Positions 12,601 through 23,213 of a DNA stretch of 64,000 bases are shown here, piece after piece. The notes beneath the pieces are model-generated. The model had not been told where the DNA came from and made no database searches. It was given only the letters and a program-made list of their open reading frames with translations. The translations under genes were made by a program, and so were the position numbers. Origin of the DNA: Polydactylus sextarius (Eukaryota > Chordata > Actinopteri > Polynemidae); contig CM028922.1 in assembly GCA_016801845.1 (NCBI GenBank), positions 4,643,501 to 4,707,500 on the forward strand. The letters run 5' to 3'. Positions within the stretch are counted from its first letter, which is position 1. The number at the start of each line of letters is the position of its first letter.

Positions 12601-15600
12601 TTCATAGAAATGAAATTCCCTTGTCAATATTTCTCTCTAATCACATTACTGCTAACATCAGTAATTCTATCTTACATTGATTTCAAGTTATCTCCTGATG
12701 GGAAAAATAAAACCCATTATACAATATTTTTATTGATTGTGTGTATCTTTCCAGTGAAGTACAACTTGAATATTTATCAGGAATTAAATCTGGATGTTAA
12801 AAGAAGACACCCCCCTCCCTCCCCACTCCCCCTTTTACATCTGTAGTCAAATGAATCATTGTTTGATGGGACACAGTTTCAGGTAAATGCTTTCACAGTG
12901 CACAAGAATACAATACAAGTAGAGACATTAGGCTACATATGAAAGGAACAATTTGGCTTTAGAGTACAGTTTCACTGAGGTCAGCGCCTGAAATAACTCG
13001 ACAACTGACTAATCACTGACTTCTGCGGCATAACAAGCCGTTCTCAAAGATCCACCCATAGTTTCTATTTATCTGCCTCATCAGCTCTCATGAACTGATC
13101 AAATCCTTTGTTATTTATTTCAGTAACGGTGTGTCAGTTTTGTCACTGTGAAAATACAAAAGAAATATAAATTATTAAACAAGAATATATATAAAAACTG
13201 ATGTTTTTATGTTAACTGGTCTCACAGAAGTAGGTAGTTAGAAAATAGATATAGAAAATATAATATAATAATCTATAATATATGAGAAATTCTGCATTAA
13301 AGAAACATTAATAGTAAAATAAAAGATGCGTAGGTCTGATAGAGGCATTAAGAGTTGACACAGTCCCACAGTTGTGCTTTATCTGTTAACATGGGAAATA
13401 AAACTTCTGTGGATGAAAAGTCAAAAACCAGGTTGATAGTGTGAATATACAGCACAGCCAAGAAGCCAGCAGATGAAGTGAGGAGTGGTTCCCTACATGT
13501 AAGTTGTAATTGTGAAAGTGTGTTTGTGTGTAATATTGTCAATGTGTTATTCACAGATTCCTAGTGTGTGTTTCTAGGTTGAGGAGCAGCCTGTGGAATG
13601 TGTGGGGGATGCAGATCAGATTTCGGGGTGACCTTGAGTGTGCCCCTTAGCTGACACAGCAAGTCTGTTGTGTGTGAAAGAGATAGAGAGAGAGAGAGAG
13701 AATGAGAGAGAGAGCCAAGTGTGACAGTGGGCCATTGTAGTTTATTAATAATACTTATATTAAATTATCTGCTCTCAGCTAATTGTTATGTAAATGTTAA
13801 TTAGCTCTTTATTAGTAGCATGTGTAGCACAATCTGATTTAACCAAGTAATTATTGTTCCTGGATCAACAACCAAGTCATTAGCCCAGGATTCACACTAC
13901 AACCAACCAATCAATGATTGTGATGTCAATCACAATGCACTGTGAAGGTAACATGAAAAACAACAAAACAAAACAGCTGAGTGGTAAAACGGGCAACTTC
14001 TCCATTAGCTTAGTTTGTAAGGGGTTCGCATCCCTGCCCTGACAGTCAATATTTACTATTCCTTATATCAACATTTTCTATCACTTCATCACTTCAAGAA
14101 TCAGCACCAGAGAAAAATCTGCATTTTCCTTTTTCTGATTTATCAGGTTAAAAAACACAAAAATCATATGGCTCAATAATATTTATAAACAGCTCCACCT
14201 TGTCTCTGTGTCAGTGTGCAGATAGAAAATATTGGTACAGTGAATATTAAACCCAGGTCCCTGGCTTGAGAGCGCAATGCCTCAATAGCTGAGCTAATGG
14301 GGACAATGCTCATTATGCTCCACAGAGTCATATGTGATCTCTCAGGGATCACATGTAACACTGGATGTGAACCTGGGTCCCTGGCTGTCTTACTAACTGA
14401 GCTAATGAATCATCTCACCTCAGTGTTGTGTATTTGATGGGCAGGTCTGGGATTGTTTTGTTCTAGTCTGTCCCTCCGATAAACTTGTCATGTAATCCAT
14501 TATTTTCTACAATGAAACTGTATTCTAATCACCATCTATTAAAACTGTGTGTAACAGAACACAGTTACCAATCATTTGTGATCTAAATGTGTAACATCGC
14601 TGAGCAATGTCGTGCATGTGTGCTGCTGAAAAGCAGCTTAGAAATGCTTTGGGCTTTTTGTTTGTTTGTTTGTTTTGTTTTTTGTGTTACCTTCACAGCA
14701 CACTTTGAATGACATCACAATCACTGATTTGTTAGTTGTAGTGTGAATGTAGTGTAGTGTGAACAATAATTATTTAGTGAAATCAGGTCGTTAACATGGG
14801 TAACAAACGTGGTCTGTCCCTCAAGACTCCCGCTGACTTTATATCTTACAGCTTCTTTAATGGTCTGTTTAACACACAACAACTCTGTAGTAAAAATGCT
14901 CTTATATATGAAGCATGACAAACTCTGTAGCCCTGCACACACACAATCAGCTCTTTGACAACAGCGGTCTTATTTTAGCTGTAGCCTGAGTCAAACAACC
15001 ACAAACTGTACATTCAGAGTGCAATTTATTCACCAACCATTTTCACACACACTCACCAGACAAAACCATTTTACTGTTGTGGATAAAAGTCTTGTGTTGA
15101 GCAACAATCTTAAGCTTTAAGAAAGTTTCTTGTAGCGTCTGTATTTTCTTAGTTTCTGAGTATTCTTGTAACACCTCTCTCTGAGGTGACCCGCAGCTGT
15201 CTTTTTTTTACTCACTCATTGCGTTTATTTAAATAAATTACATTCAAAGTAGTGCTGATATGGTAAAAAGGTACCTGAAGGTCTGACAGATTCATAAAAA
15301 GTTCCTGTTTTGTGTAGTTTTACATTATCTCACGGAGCAGATGTGATAGACAAACGAAGGCCGCTGTGAGAGAGGATCAGAGCACCTCCTCAAACTTCCC
15401 CTCTGACAGAAACACCAACAGATTAGGTTGGAAGGACACTGAGTACCACTTAAAGAACAGTCAGTGTGTTTATACTCTACCACACTCTGATTCAGCCCTT
15501 TTGTCACGTACTCCTCTGGAGGATTACTCATGTCCCCTTTTCAATGGCTGATTGACTTTCAGGTTTCTGCAGACTGCTTTAGATCTACTTATAGCTGTTA

Positions 15601-18600
15601 TAATGAAACCCAAACCCACCAACAGTGGAAGTGCAAGAGATTTTTCTTAGATTTGATTGATGGATAGACCTAATGGTGTGAGTGTGCATCCTTAATGTCT
15701 TTAAAGACTCGTGTAGAGTTGCCCGGGACCTTTACTGTCATACAAACAAAGTCATTTCTCTGTAAATGAAGAACTGAGCATCTTGGTCTCTGACTCTTCT
15801 GTAAAAATCTACAGTTGTTGTAATATAAGAGTGGTGAAAATGAGAGAGGGAGGGGTGGGGGGGTGGGGGGTGGAGGGAGGGATGGGGGGAGCATCAGACA
15901 GACAGAGAGTGAGAGGAAGACATCCATCTCATGTAGCACAACACTGTTCAGCTCTCAGACCGCAGAGGTCTTCAGGGACGAGCCGCTGTCAGAACTGGTT
16001 CTATTCTCCACCAGTGGAAAGTCCACACCTTCAGCTGCTTGATTATTAAAGATAGAAAAAGTAGCACTGCAGATTTTTTGAAAGAAAAACAAGATCGACT
16101 AGCAACTTTTACTGTCAATTTAATACACTAATAATTTACAACAAATAACAAATGTAGTAGCAGTGGTTGATTATTATTTATATGAAGATATGAATGGATT
16201 CATTTGTATTTTTACATTGTGCATTAGCAGCTTATTAAATTATCAAAAAAGATAATATTGGTTATTTCTCAACCAAACTTTCCTCCCTATTTTTCCCCTC
16301 ATAATCAACATTGAGTTAAATAGTTTAAACATGTCACATTACTTCTGGCTGACCGTGATTTAAACCACCAAAGAAGCCAAGACTGAACCCATTTTGGTTA
16401 AAATACAACCTTGAATTTCTTTTATGTTCAGTGGCAGCTGCAAAAATTAACACGCTCAAGAAAATGAGCAAGTCCAGAGTAATAATATTTATCCCTCTTC
16501 TGGTTTATGTGAGTTCACTGGCACAGTATCACTGCGCTTGGTCTGGCTCTACTGTGTATGTTTTGGTACAGTAGTTCACAGCAGCTATTATCTACTGGAA
16601 AGTTATTCTCCACTCAGAAAATAAACACTAAACACTCATATATAACCAGTTAGCTGTGACCTATATTCGCACATTTTGCAGTAGTTCTGACAACAAAATA
16701 ATCCAGTGATACCTAATATAAAATGTACAGTCCAATTACAGACTAATTCAGCATTCATCTGGTTCAAATTGATATTAAATACATTCACATTGTTTTTCAT
16801 TTACATTAGTAATTAACATAAATAGATGATAATGATTATGTGACATTTATAAAGTCAGTTTTTTTTTTTTACCACACACCTCAAAAAAACACAGTGGCAC
16901 ACACACACACACACACACACAAACATACACATAGCACAAAGACTTCTTTCTGGTGCATAGTGTTATTCTGGTTCCAGACTTCATGCAGGTACATTGAGTC
17001 CAGTCCAGGACAGCAGGGTTGCTTTCAGCACCACATATTCACACATTCTGCGGATTACATTGCCATGGTAACAGTGCCAAGGCAGGAAGAACAGATGCAT
17101 TTTTATACATATATAAGTCAAGTCCCATTCCAAATGAACAGAAATGTTGTTTAGACCTTTTGATTTATTCCATCTTTAATTTTCCTGCGGTATGTGTACT
17201 TAAGTTTTACTCCTCTGGCCTCTGCTGGAATCAGGAGTGTCCAGATGTTTTGGTCTACCCTGGTGCTAAACTCAAACTCCCTCTCTTTTCCTCTCTCTCT
17301 CTCTCTCTCTCTGTGTAGCCAACATGTTGGACACCATGCTGCTGAAGAACGGATGGAAGGGGGGGTCAGAGCGAAGGGCGGAGGAGAGCAGCAGCAGCAG
17401 CACCGCCACTGTTTCAACTCAAAACATGCTCTGGTGCCACTGCTACCACCACTGCCCCGAAGACTCTGTCAACAACACTTGCATGTACGATGAAACGCAT
17501 TCTAAACAGCACTTTAAAATGAACGGTCTGTTTCGAGGCTGTTAGAGCACAAGACAAAAGCATTTATCAGAGAGACCTCTAATTACCTGATCATAGGTTC
17601 TTAAGCGTTCACTTTAGCTCTATCCTGTAATCAAAGCCCTCAGGCGTTTTCAACCATTTGCACTACAAAGACTTCAAAGTGCATATACTTCAGTTGTGTA
17701 TTCTATGGTACAGACATGAAGGTAATAAATATGAATATAATATTATTTCTCAGACGCCAATGGCTTCTTTAAATTCCTTGTTATGCCTATGAAATGGTCC
17801 AAATGTCCCAAAATATCTTATTTGCATATTGCATATTCACAGATGTAAAATCAGATTTATCATTAAATGATAAATCTGTTCATAGTCATCATTACAGCAA
17901 TATCCAAGTTATGTCATGTTTCACTAAGATCATTCTAATCTGTCGTCTGTCAGGCAAAATGTTGAGTTAGAACTCATCTTTTAATAGACAGTAACAGACA
18001 AATAGATTTTGTAAGGATTTTAAAGGCTTAATGAGTTGATTAACAACGGGATTCAGATTAAATTAATAACACTGTTGAACTCCAATGCCCAAACTGACAA
18101 ACATGATATGATGTATGTGTTTTGGTAGGACTGACGGTTACTGCTTTACCATGGTGGAGGAGGAGGAGGGAGGTGTTGCTGTACTCACTGCAGGTTGTTT
18201 GGGACTGGTCGGTTCTGAGTTCCAGTGCAGAGTAAGTCGGCCGTATATGTGTGTGTAATTGTGTGTATGAGTGTGTGTTTGTCTTTCTGGATGAAAACTC
18301 AACGCATGCTGGTGTGTATGTGTATGTGTGTTCTCCTTCATGAGCCATTGTTAAGTTTTTATGAGCTTTTCCTCGACTCACTTGACTTCTTTATGGGGTG
18401 TGTTTATATCAGACTCGTCCAGCCTGCTATCTTTACACACAGTGGAAAAAATCTTCATTGTATTATAAAATCAGCCAAAGTGTGGCAGTAAATGTTAGTT
18501 ACTCTTGTGTCTTCATTAGTGCGTAGAGGTTTTTCAAACGTTTGTTTGTTTGTGTATGTGTGATAGGACACGTGGAATGCACTTTCCAGGAGAGCTCTCG

Positions 18601-18905
18601 AGTGTTGCACAGATCAGGACTTTTGCAACAGAGACTTGCATCCCACTCTTCCTCCGCTCATAACGTCAGGTAAGACACACACATGCACACACACACACAC
18701 ACACACGCACACCAGGGTACACATTTGTTCACACAGGTTTTCACACACTGAAACCCTGCCCCTCTTTAAAGCGTGAGTGGCTTTTAGAACGGACTCATTC
18801 AGGCCATGCTGGGTGATGATGGGTAGTGACAGTTTAAACTGTTACAAACCACAGTGTGGTGCTGGAGTGAAGTGGCACATGCTGCTCTAGGGGGGCAGTG
18901 GGAGA

Positions 18906-18945
<40 letters not shown>

Positions 18946-19694
18946 GACAGAAAGAGAGGGAGAGAGAGAAAGAGAGGCAGGTGAAACGGAGCCTGCAGGC
19001 TTGGCTTGTTCTCTCACCCTCTAATGAAAAGGACAGCCTCTCCCCAGGGCCTGCTTGAGTTTCTTGCCTCGGTACGGATGTGAGATATCTGTCCATCTGT
19101 CACTCTGCGACACACCAACACACACGCATTCTTTCTCGCCCTCTCACTCCCAGTCTTTGCCTGTCACACACACACACCATTACACTTTTACACAGCCTAA
19201 CATACTTTATTATGACCTTCAAACAAACAGTGACAAAGTGATTTGCTGCACCACTTGGAGAGAAGTAAAGGACGATACGGTTTTTCTACCACATTTGTCA
19301 TAGCTGTGGCTATCATTTCAATTAGATATAACACTGTGCACACTAAAGTAATCACCGGGATCTGAGAACATGGAAACATTGCTGCAGCCAGGGGCACGGA
19401 ACAAGTGGGCAGATGACAGGTTGTACACCATTCAATGGTTTACATAATTTTACCAACTTTATTCAGGGTTTAAACTTATAGAAAGTGCACCTGTTTAGGT
19501 GAGTCTAGGACCAGAAAGTTAGTCAGTAAATTGTGATTTACTGACTGACAAGCAGTTTTGGTTATTTTTTTTATCATTATTGTGAGTGTGTTGGAATTGT
19601 CCTTTAAGACTTAGAGAGCCTGCAGGTAGTTCATAAAACACTTTTATGTTTATGCAGTTGTCACTGTGTGTGTGTGTGTGCGTGTGTGTGTGCG

Positions 19695-19726
<32 letters not shown>

Positions 19727-22567
19727 CTTCTGCTCGCACCATGAAGTATCCCCTTGAGTGCATGCATCTGTGTTTGTGTGTGTCTGATTGACAGGGGTCC
19801 GGCAGAAAGGCTAGAGCCCCAGAGCTGCTTAGGGCCCCGGGGGTTTTCTTCAGCAACGTCAGTGTGACACCTGATATGTAGGATTCAGGAAGGGGATGTG
19901 ATCGATCACATGCTGGGAGAGGTGGGGGGTGCAGGGCAGGGTTAGAGGGAGGAAAGGGAAACGGAGCTTGTCCCTGCCAATGAAAATTAAAAAGATGGTG
20001 GATTTGATAACAGTGAACAAATGACTGTCAACATCTATTCATCACCCTAGGCGTAGACCAGGATTATTACATTCAGAAATAATAACATAATCAAAGTGAC
20101 ATGAAATTGATATTTTTAATTTTTTCCATTTTTTTAGATTATGTGGACAGCAGTATCCAGTACATGGCTCTTTTCATTTCAATCACAGTGTGCAGCATCA
20201 TTCTCGGTCTCATTTTCGTCTTTTGCTACTTCAGGTAAGAAACTTAAAGAGAATGTGCACCAATCAACAAATTCACACTTCCTGATGTGTAGTTAACATT
20301 ACATCATGTTTCTATGCCAGATATAAGCGACAGGAGTCACGACCACGATACAGCATTGATCTGGAGCAGGATGAGACCTACATCCCTCCTGGGGAATCTC
20401 TGAAGGACCTGATTGAGCATTCACGGAGTATTGGGTCTGGCTCTGGGTCAGGACTCCCTCTCCTGGTGAGAAAAGAGCAGTGCACATGTGTCTGAACTAT
20501 ATAAACTATAAATTAATGGTTTGCCTTTTACTATCAGCTAGAGCTGGATTACCATTTTTCATTATTTTCATTTCATCCTATTATTATGAATATTTCATAA
20601 ACATACTGTATATTTCTTAATGGCGAATATTTACAAAATTATAAGAAAAAATATTGAATTGTTTTTGAGTGCAAAAATATTTTCTGCTTCTTGTTAAAAA
20701 CCACATTATCATGTTAAATTAAAGCTCTGCACACATAAAACTTATTTGAAAAATATGTTGTTATCATACTTTGCTTTGAATAGGTTTTGCTTAATTTCGT
20801 AAGATGCATGTGTGTGCGCAACAACCAGATACGATCACATATCATTCTCTTTGTAAACTGTAATAGTTAATTATCATGACCCACATAATATGAAATATTC
20901 ATTTTAAGTGTCTTTGAGCCAATTAAGAAGAAAGAAATTTGCCAAAATGGCTGCAATTATGAGGTCTAATTATCCACCATTATAATTAAGCTAAAATAGT
21001 TATTTTTCTTATAAAGTTAATTTAGAAAATGGAATATTAAATTTGCTAAATGTTAATTTGCCACCAGGTGCAGAGAACCATCGCAAAGCAGATTCAGATG
21101 GTGAAGCAGATTGGAAAAGGCAGATACGGAGAGGTGTGGATGGGCAAATGGAGAGGAGAAAGAGTGGCTGTTAAAGTTTTCTTCACCACAGAAGAAGAAA
21201 GCTGGTTCAGAGAGACTGAGATTTATCAGACGTTCCTCATGAGACATGACAACATACTCGGTAAGAATAAATCAGGAAAACAGTTACAGACTGAAGTGTT
21301 GATCTGTGAAATTCTCTTCATCATCTCCTCTTTCCAACCCCCAGGATTTATAGCAGCTGACATTAAAGGAACTGGCTCGTGGACTCAGCTGTACCTGATC
21401 ACAGACTACCACGAGAACGGCTCCTTATACGACTACCTCAAGTCCAACACCTTAGACATTAAGTCTTTGCTGAAACTGGCCTACTCCTCCATATCAGGCC
21501 TCTGTCACCTGCACACTGAAATCTACGGCACACAGGGCAAACCGGCCATCGCCCACAGAGACCTGAAGAGTAAAAACATCCTGGTTAAAAAGAACGGATC
21601 CTGCTGTATAGCGGACCTTGGGTTGGCTGTCAAGTTTAACAGGTACTACATGAATTTTGGACTTTTGAATTCTCATTTTAGCACCAGACTAGGAGTTTCT
21701 CAGACATTTTCCAAACCTTGCAGAAATATGTTTAACCAATTTATGCTTTCTCCTCTTGCTTCAGTGACACTAACGAGGTCGATATCCCTCCCAACCTACG
21801 CGTCGGTACGAAGCGCTACATGCCACCTGAAGTGTTGGATGAAACCTTGAACAGAAGCTACTTTCAGTCATTTATAATGGCTGACATGTACAGTTTTGGC
21901 CTCATCATTTGGGAGATGGCAAGACGTTGCATCTCTGGAGGTCAGGCGGGGAAAAAAAACTCTTGTTTTCATTGTATTTATTCATCTGTTTATATCGAAA
22001 TATTTTCCTAACGATCCTACTGAATCCCACACATGTTTGTTGTTCCTACAGGCATTGTGGAGGAGTATCAGCTGCCCTATCATGATCTTGTGCCCACTGA
22101 TCCTTCTTATGAGGACATGAGAGAAGTTGTCTGCATTAAGAAACAAAGACCCTCATTTGCTAATCGCTGGAGCAGTGATGAGGTATTATTCTAAATATTC
22201 ATTGATTCTAACAATGCATATTTTTAAGAATGTTGTAACTATAGTTTTAAAGCTTTAATAATAGTTCATAAATGATTTCTAGACATTTTAGAGCAGTAAG
22301 CATAGAGTTGTTCAAAAAGATTAATCTTATGAATCATTTATAAGTTATAATTACCTTGTTAAGGCTTTTTTTAATTGGGCATTTAAACACTAAAGTGTGT
22401 TATGATATTTTATACTCTGATATGTACGTTTGTGTCCTCAGTGTCTACGGCAGATGGGAAAACTGATGTCAGAGTGCTGGGCTCACAATCCGGCCTCTCG
22501 CCTTACAGCCCTGAGGGTGAAGAAGACCCTGGCGAAGATGTTAGAGTCCCAAGACATTAAAATGTGA
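7299..22567 (+). CDS. bmpr1b: BMP receptor type 1B (ALK6) serine/threonine kinase, complete CDS in 11 exons
   Basis: Type I receptor of the BMP/GDF branch of the TGF-beta family. With a type II receptor it binds BMP ligand at the plasma membrane and phosphorylates SMAD1/5/8. Eleven exons join in frame (7299-7386, 17319-17484, 18129-18231, 18567-18669, 20138-20234, 20321-20465, 21068-21260, 21345-21642, 21765-21940, 22052-22182, 22442-22567) to give 541 residues. Seen: hydrophobic signal peptide; ten ectodomain cysteines from C69 to C139; membrane segment about 163-185; GS box SGSGSG at 225-230; glycine loop GKGRYGEV 250-257; catalytic K270; BMP-type L45 loop around 304-313; HRDLKSKN from H369; DLG at D389 (type I receptors carry DLG, not DFG). 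The kinase and GS regions read almost like human BMPR1B from memory. All junctions have GT/AG and matching phases. The human long isoform has a similar N-terminus ending in AN-LD-MLL. Confidence 0.97.
8424..8452. repeat. (CA)n microsatellite
   Basis: About 14 units in bmpr1b intron 1. Confidence 0.95.
9587..9628. repeat. (AT)n microsatellite
   Basis: About 21 units in bmpr1b intron 1; self-complementary. Confidence 0.95.
10654..10875. repeat. inverted pair of degraded fish mobile-element arms
   Basis: The left arm (10654-10715) and the reverse complement of the right arm (10821-10875) share a block around GATACCAC plus TTGTTTAC and TTTCTTGCC-like segments. Between them AAGCTTAGTATAATGAG resembles the AGCTTAGCATAAAGAC core of a common percomorph repeat. 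Family assigned from memory only. Confidence 0.45.
11336..11376. repeat. interrupted (TG)n microsatellite
   Basis: TG run with GA and GC interruptions in bmpr1b intron 1. Confidence 0.85.
13685..13714. repeat. (GA)n microsatellite, interrupted
   Basis: GA run broken by one AAT; bmpr1b intron 1. Confidence 0.85.
13820..14800. mobile_element. non-autonomous element with about 130-bp terminal inverted repeats and tRNA-like interior
   Basis: The left end (about 13820-13978) and the reverse complement of the right end (about 14655-14800) share CTGATTT, TAATTATTGTT, TTCACACTACAAC, TGATTGTGATGTCA and CTGTGAAGGTAACA in the same order, followed by A/C-rich (left) versus T/G-rich (right) stretches. 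The interior lacks a transposase frame. Three tRNA-like segments lie inside (13995-14040 on +, 14247-14310 and 14366-14410 on -), with A-box-like TAGCTCAG and B-box-like GGTTCGCATCC. Superfamily is unknown and exact ends and target duplication are not resolved. Confidence 0.6.
15848..15889 (+). other. G-rich tract with G-quadruplex potential
   Basis: At least six G-runs of 3-7 bases separated by 1-3 bases in 42 bp, on the transcribed-sense strand of bmpr1b intron 1, about 1.4 kb before exon 2. Confidence 0.6.
16898..16922. repeat. (CA)n microsatellite
   Basis: About 12 units in bmpr1b intron 1. Confidence 0.95.
17319..17484 (+). CDS. bmpr1b: bmpr1b exon 2 (N-terminal linker and start of the cysteine-rich ectodomain)
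   Basis: The acceptor follows a pure CT tract and ends TGTGTAG at 17318. The exon encodes ANMLDTMLLKNGW, a linker with five serines from an (AGC)5 run at 17387-17401, then CHCYHHCPEDSVNNTC, nearly the human BMPR1B sequence. It ends in phase 2 (AT, completed to ATG by exon 3). The donor is GTACGA, weak compared with the consensus. ATG codons at residues 32 and 36 correspond to the start of the human short form. NNT at N81 is an N-glycosylation sequon absent from my recollection of the human protein (VNNIC). Confidence 0.95.
17485..18128 (+). other. bmpr1b: bmpr1b intron 2
   Basis: 644 bp with the weak donor GTACGA. Read through, the coding frame reaches a stop about 60 nt into the intron (near 17544). 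No other feature seen. Confidence 0.85.
18129..18231 (+). CDS. bmpr1b: bmpr1b exon 3 (ectodomain)
   Basis: After acceptor GGTAG the exon reads TDGYCFTMVEEEEGG, then AGCLGL and SEFQCR, the middle of the three-finger BMP-binding ectodomain. It contributes three of the ten cysteines and ends in phase 0 before donor GTAAGT. The acidic EEEE run replaces the shorter acidic stretch of human BMPR1B. Confidence 0.95.
18567..18669 (+). CDS. bmpr1b: bmpr1b exon 4 (end of ectodomain)
   Basis: Acceptor GATAG precedes DTWNALSRRALECCTDQDFC, then NRDLHPTLPPL. ECC-x5-C followed by N is the conserved closing motif of type I receptor ectodomains. The exon ends in phase 1 before GTAAGA; a (CA)n tract starts a few bases into the intron (18675-18710). 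Confidence 0.95.
18675..18710. repeat. (CA)n microsatellite just inside bmpr1b intron 4
   Basis: Starts 6 bp after the exon 4 donor, with ATG and CG interruptions. Confidence 0.9.
18907..18943. repeat. (AC)n microsatellite
   Basis: Uninterrupted run of about 18 units, followed by a GA-rich stretch. Confidence 0.95.
19665..19726. repeat. (GT)n microsatellite with CG interruptions
   Basis: About 60 bp of GT with three GC breaks. Confidence 0.95.
20138..20234 (+). CDS. bmpr1b: bmpr1b exon 5 (transmembrane segment)
   Basis: A T-rich tract and TTTAG acceptor lead into DYVDSSIQYM, then a 23-residue hydrophobic helix (about 163-185) ending FCYF. The helix aligns with the human BMPR1B membrane span. 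Phase 2 exit before donor GTAAGA. Confidence 0.95.
20321..20465 (+). CDS. bmpr1b: bmpr1b exon 6 (juxtamembrane region and GS box)
   Basis: The exon begins after ATGCCAG and encodes RYKRQESRPRYSIDLEQDE, then TYIPPGESLKDLIE and the GS box SIGSGSGSGLPLL (222-234). Type II receptors phosphorylate the serines of this box to switch on the kinase. It ends in phase 0 before GTGAGA. Confidence 0.96.
20466..21067 (+). other. bmpr1b: bmpr1b intron 6
   Basis: 602 bp, AT-rich, with donor GTGAGA and acceptor CCACCAG. Nothing else recognised. Confidence 0.85.
21068..21260 (+). CDS. bmpr1b: bmpr1b exon 7 (kinase N-lobe)
   Basis: It encodes VQRTIAKQIQMVKQIGKG (235-252), the glycine loop, and VAVKVFF with catalytic lysine K270, through to RHDNIL. 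Acceptor CCACCAG ends at 21067; donor GTAAGA starts at 21261; exit phase 1. The following intron is only 84 bp. Confidence 0.97.
21345..21642 (+). CDS. bmpr1b: bmpr1b exon 8 (kinase hinge and catalytic loop)
   Basis: It encodes GFIAADIKGTGSWTQLYLIT (299 onward, containing the L45 loop that selects BMP SMADs), then YHENGSLYDYL, HRDLKSKNILVKKNG (from H369) and ADLGLAVKF (D389). Acceptor CCCCCAG, donor GTACTA, exit phase 2. An open frame continues into the intron but leaves the kinase homology there. Confidence 0.97.
21765..21940 (+). CDS. bmpr1b: bmpr1b exon 9 (activation segment)
   Basis: It encodes SDTNEVDIPPNLRVGTKRYM, then PPEVLDETLNRSYFQS and MADMYSFGLIIWEMARRC. GTKRYMPPE is the P+1/APE-equivalent motif of type I receptors. 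Acceptor CTTCAG, donor GTCAGG, exit phase 1. Confidence 0.97.
22052..22182 (+). CDS. bmpr1b: bmpr1b exon 10 (kinase C-lobe)
   Basis: It encodes GIVEEYQLPYHDLVPTDPSY, then EDMREVVCIKKQRPSFANRW and SSDE. Acceptor CCTACAG, exit phase 0. The donor GTATTA is non-optimal but supported by the perfect frame match to exon 11. Confidence 0.97.
22442..22567 (+). CDS. bmpr1b: bmpr1b exon 11 (end of kinase, stop)
   Basis: It encodes CLRQMGKLMSECWAHNPASR, then LTALRVKKTLAKMLESQDIK and M before TGA at 22565-22567. The C-terminus matches the SQDIKL ending of human BMPR1B apart from the last residue. Acceptor GTCCTCAG ends at 22441. Confidence 0.97.
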   Translation, partial: CLRQMGKLMSECWAHNPASRLTALRVKKTLAKMLESQDIKM

Positions 22568-23183
22568 CAGAGAGTCAAGAAAGATGCTCTCATCACCCAG
22601 AGACTTGTCACTGCCACTGGCACAGCGCCACTTACACTGGCCAATAGAGGAAAGGGAAAAGAAAAAAAAAGAGAAAGACCGAACGACAGGACAAAGGAAA
22701 CTGACAGGGAGGATGAGTGATGGACATGATGGTCGACCAGGAGCCAGACAAAATGAGAGGCGGAAGATTTATTATGTCAGGGGAGAGCTGACATCCTATT
22801 GTCTGAGTCACCTCTGCCTTGGGCTGAGTGTTCAGGTTGTGCTTTCTGTGAAAGCGGAGCGGTTGCCGGGTCCAGACCGTCCAGGTGGACAGGGACCATT
22901 GCAGGAGTGGACAACTGAAATCCCTCTAGTCAGCTGAGTGCAGAGGACGCTCCTGCTCTGTCCTTCTAAAGCCATATAGCAGTATTCCATGTGCAGTCTT
23001 TTGTACTGTCGCAGCTGCCTTAATGTTTTTGTTTTTGTTTTTGACTCAGTCACTGCATGCTTTAATATCATAGCAGACTAGTAAACTGTCTTTCAGTTCG
23101 CTCAGTCATATCCATCCAAAGTGACTGTCATCCATCCAAAGAAATGTCTAATTCATGCCCAGTGACCTCATTGTTAAAGATGC

Positions 23184-23213
23184 AATTATTATTATTATTA
23201 TTATTATTATTAT
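23184..23213. repeat. (ATT)n trinucleotide repeat in the bmpr1b 3' UTR
   Basis: About ten units, AU-rich in the transcript. Confidence 0.9.

Larger units (their letters stand above)
7387..17318 (+). other. bmpr1b: bmpr1b intron 1 (9.9 kb)
   Basis: It starts GTGAGT and ends TGTGTAG. It contains the inverted-repeat pair at 10654-10875, the 1 kb element at 13820-14800, the G-rich tract at 15848-15889 and several microsatellites. A somewhat GC-richer patch at 12000-12420 shows no coding similarity. No further gene is recognised. Confidence 0.85.
18670..20137 (+). other. bmpr1b: bmpr1b intron 4, rich in CA/GT microsatellites
   Basis: 1.47 kb holding (CA)n at 18675-18710, (AC)n at 18907-18943 and a 60-bp (GT)n-rich tract at 19665-19726. 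No gene-like sequence. Confidence 0.85.

Noticed and set aside
13995..14040. Functional tRNA gene
   Set aside because: A-box and B-box-like motifs are present but no complete cloverleaf with acceptor stem can be drawn; it lies inside a mobile element.
15670..15939. Proline-rich - frame
   Set aside because: Antisense reading of the G-rich tract; low complexity.
16840..17154. 104-codon + frame containing His-Thr repeats
   Set aside because: Driven by the (CA)n tract in bmpr1b intron 1; not similar to any protein I know.
21053..21247. 64-codon - frame over the kinase exon
   Set aside because: Shadow of bmpr1b exon 7, which matches the kinase N-lobe on +.
22584..22937. 117-codon + frame after the bmpr1b stop
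   Set aside because: It lies in the 3' UTR, is out of the receptor frame and shows no domain.
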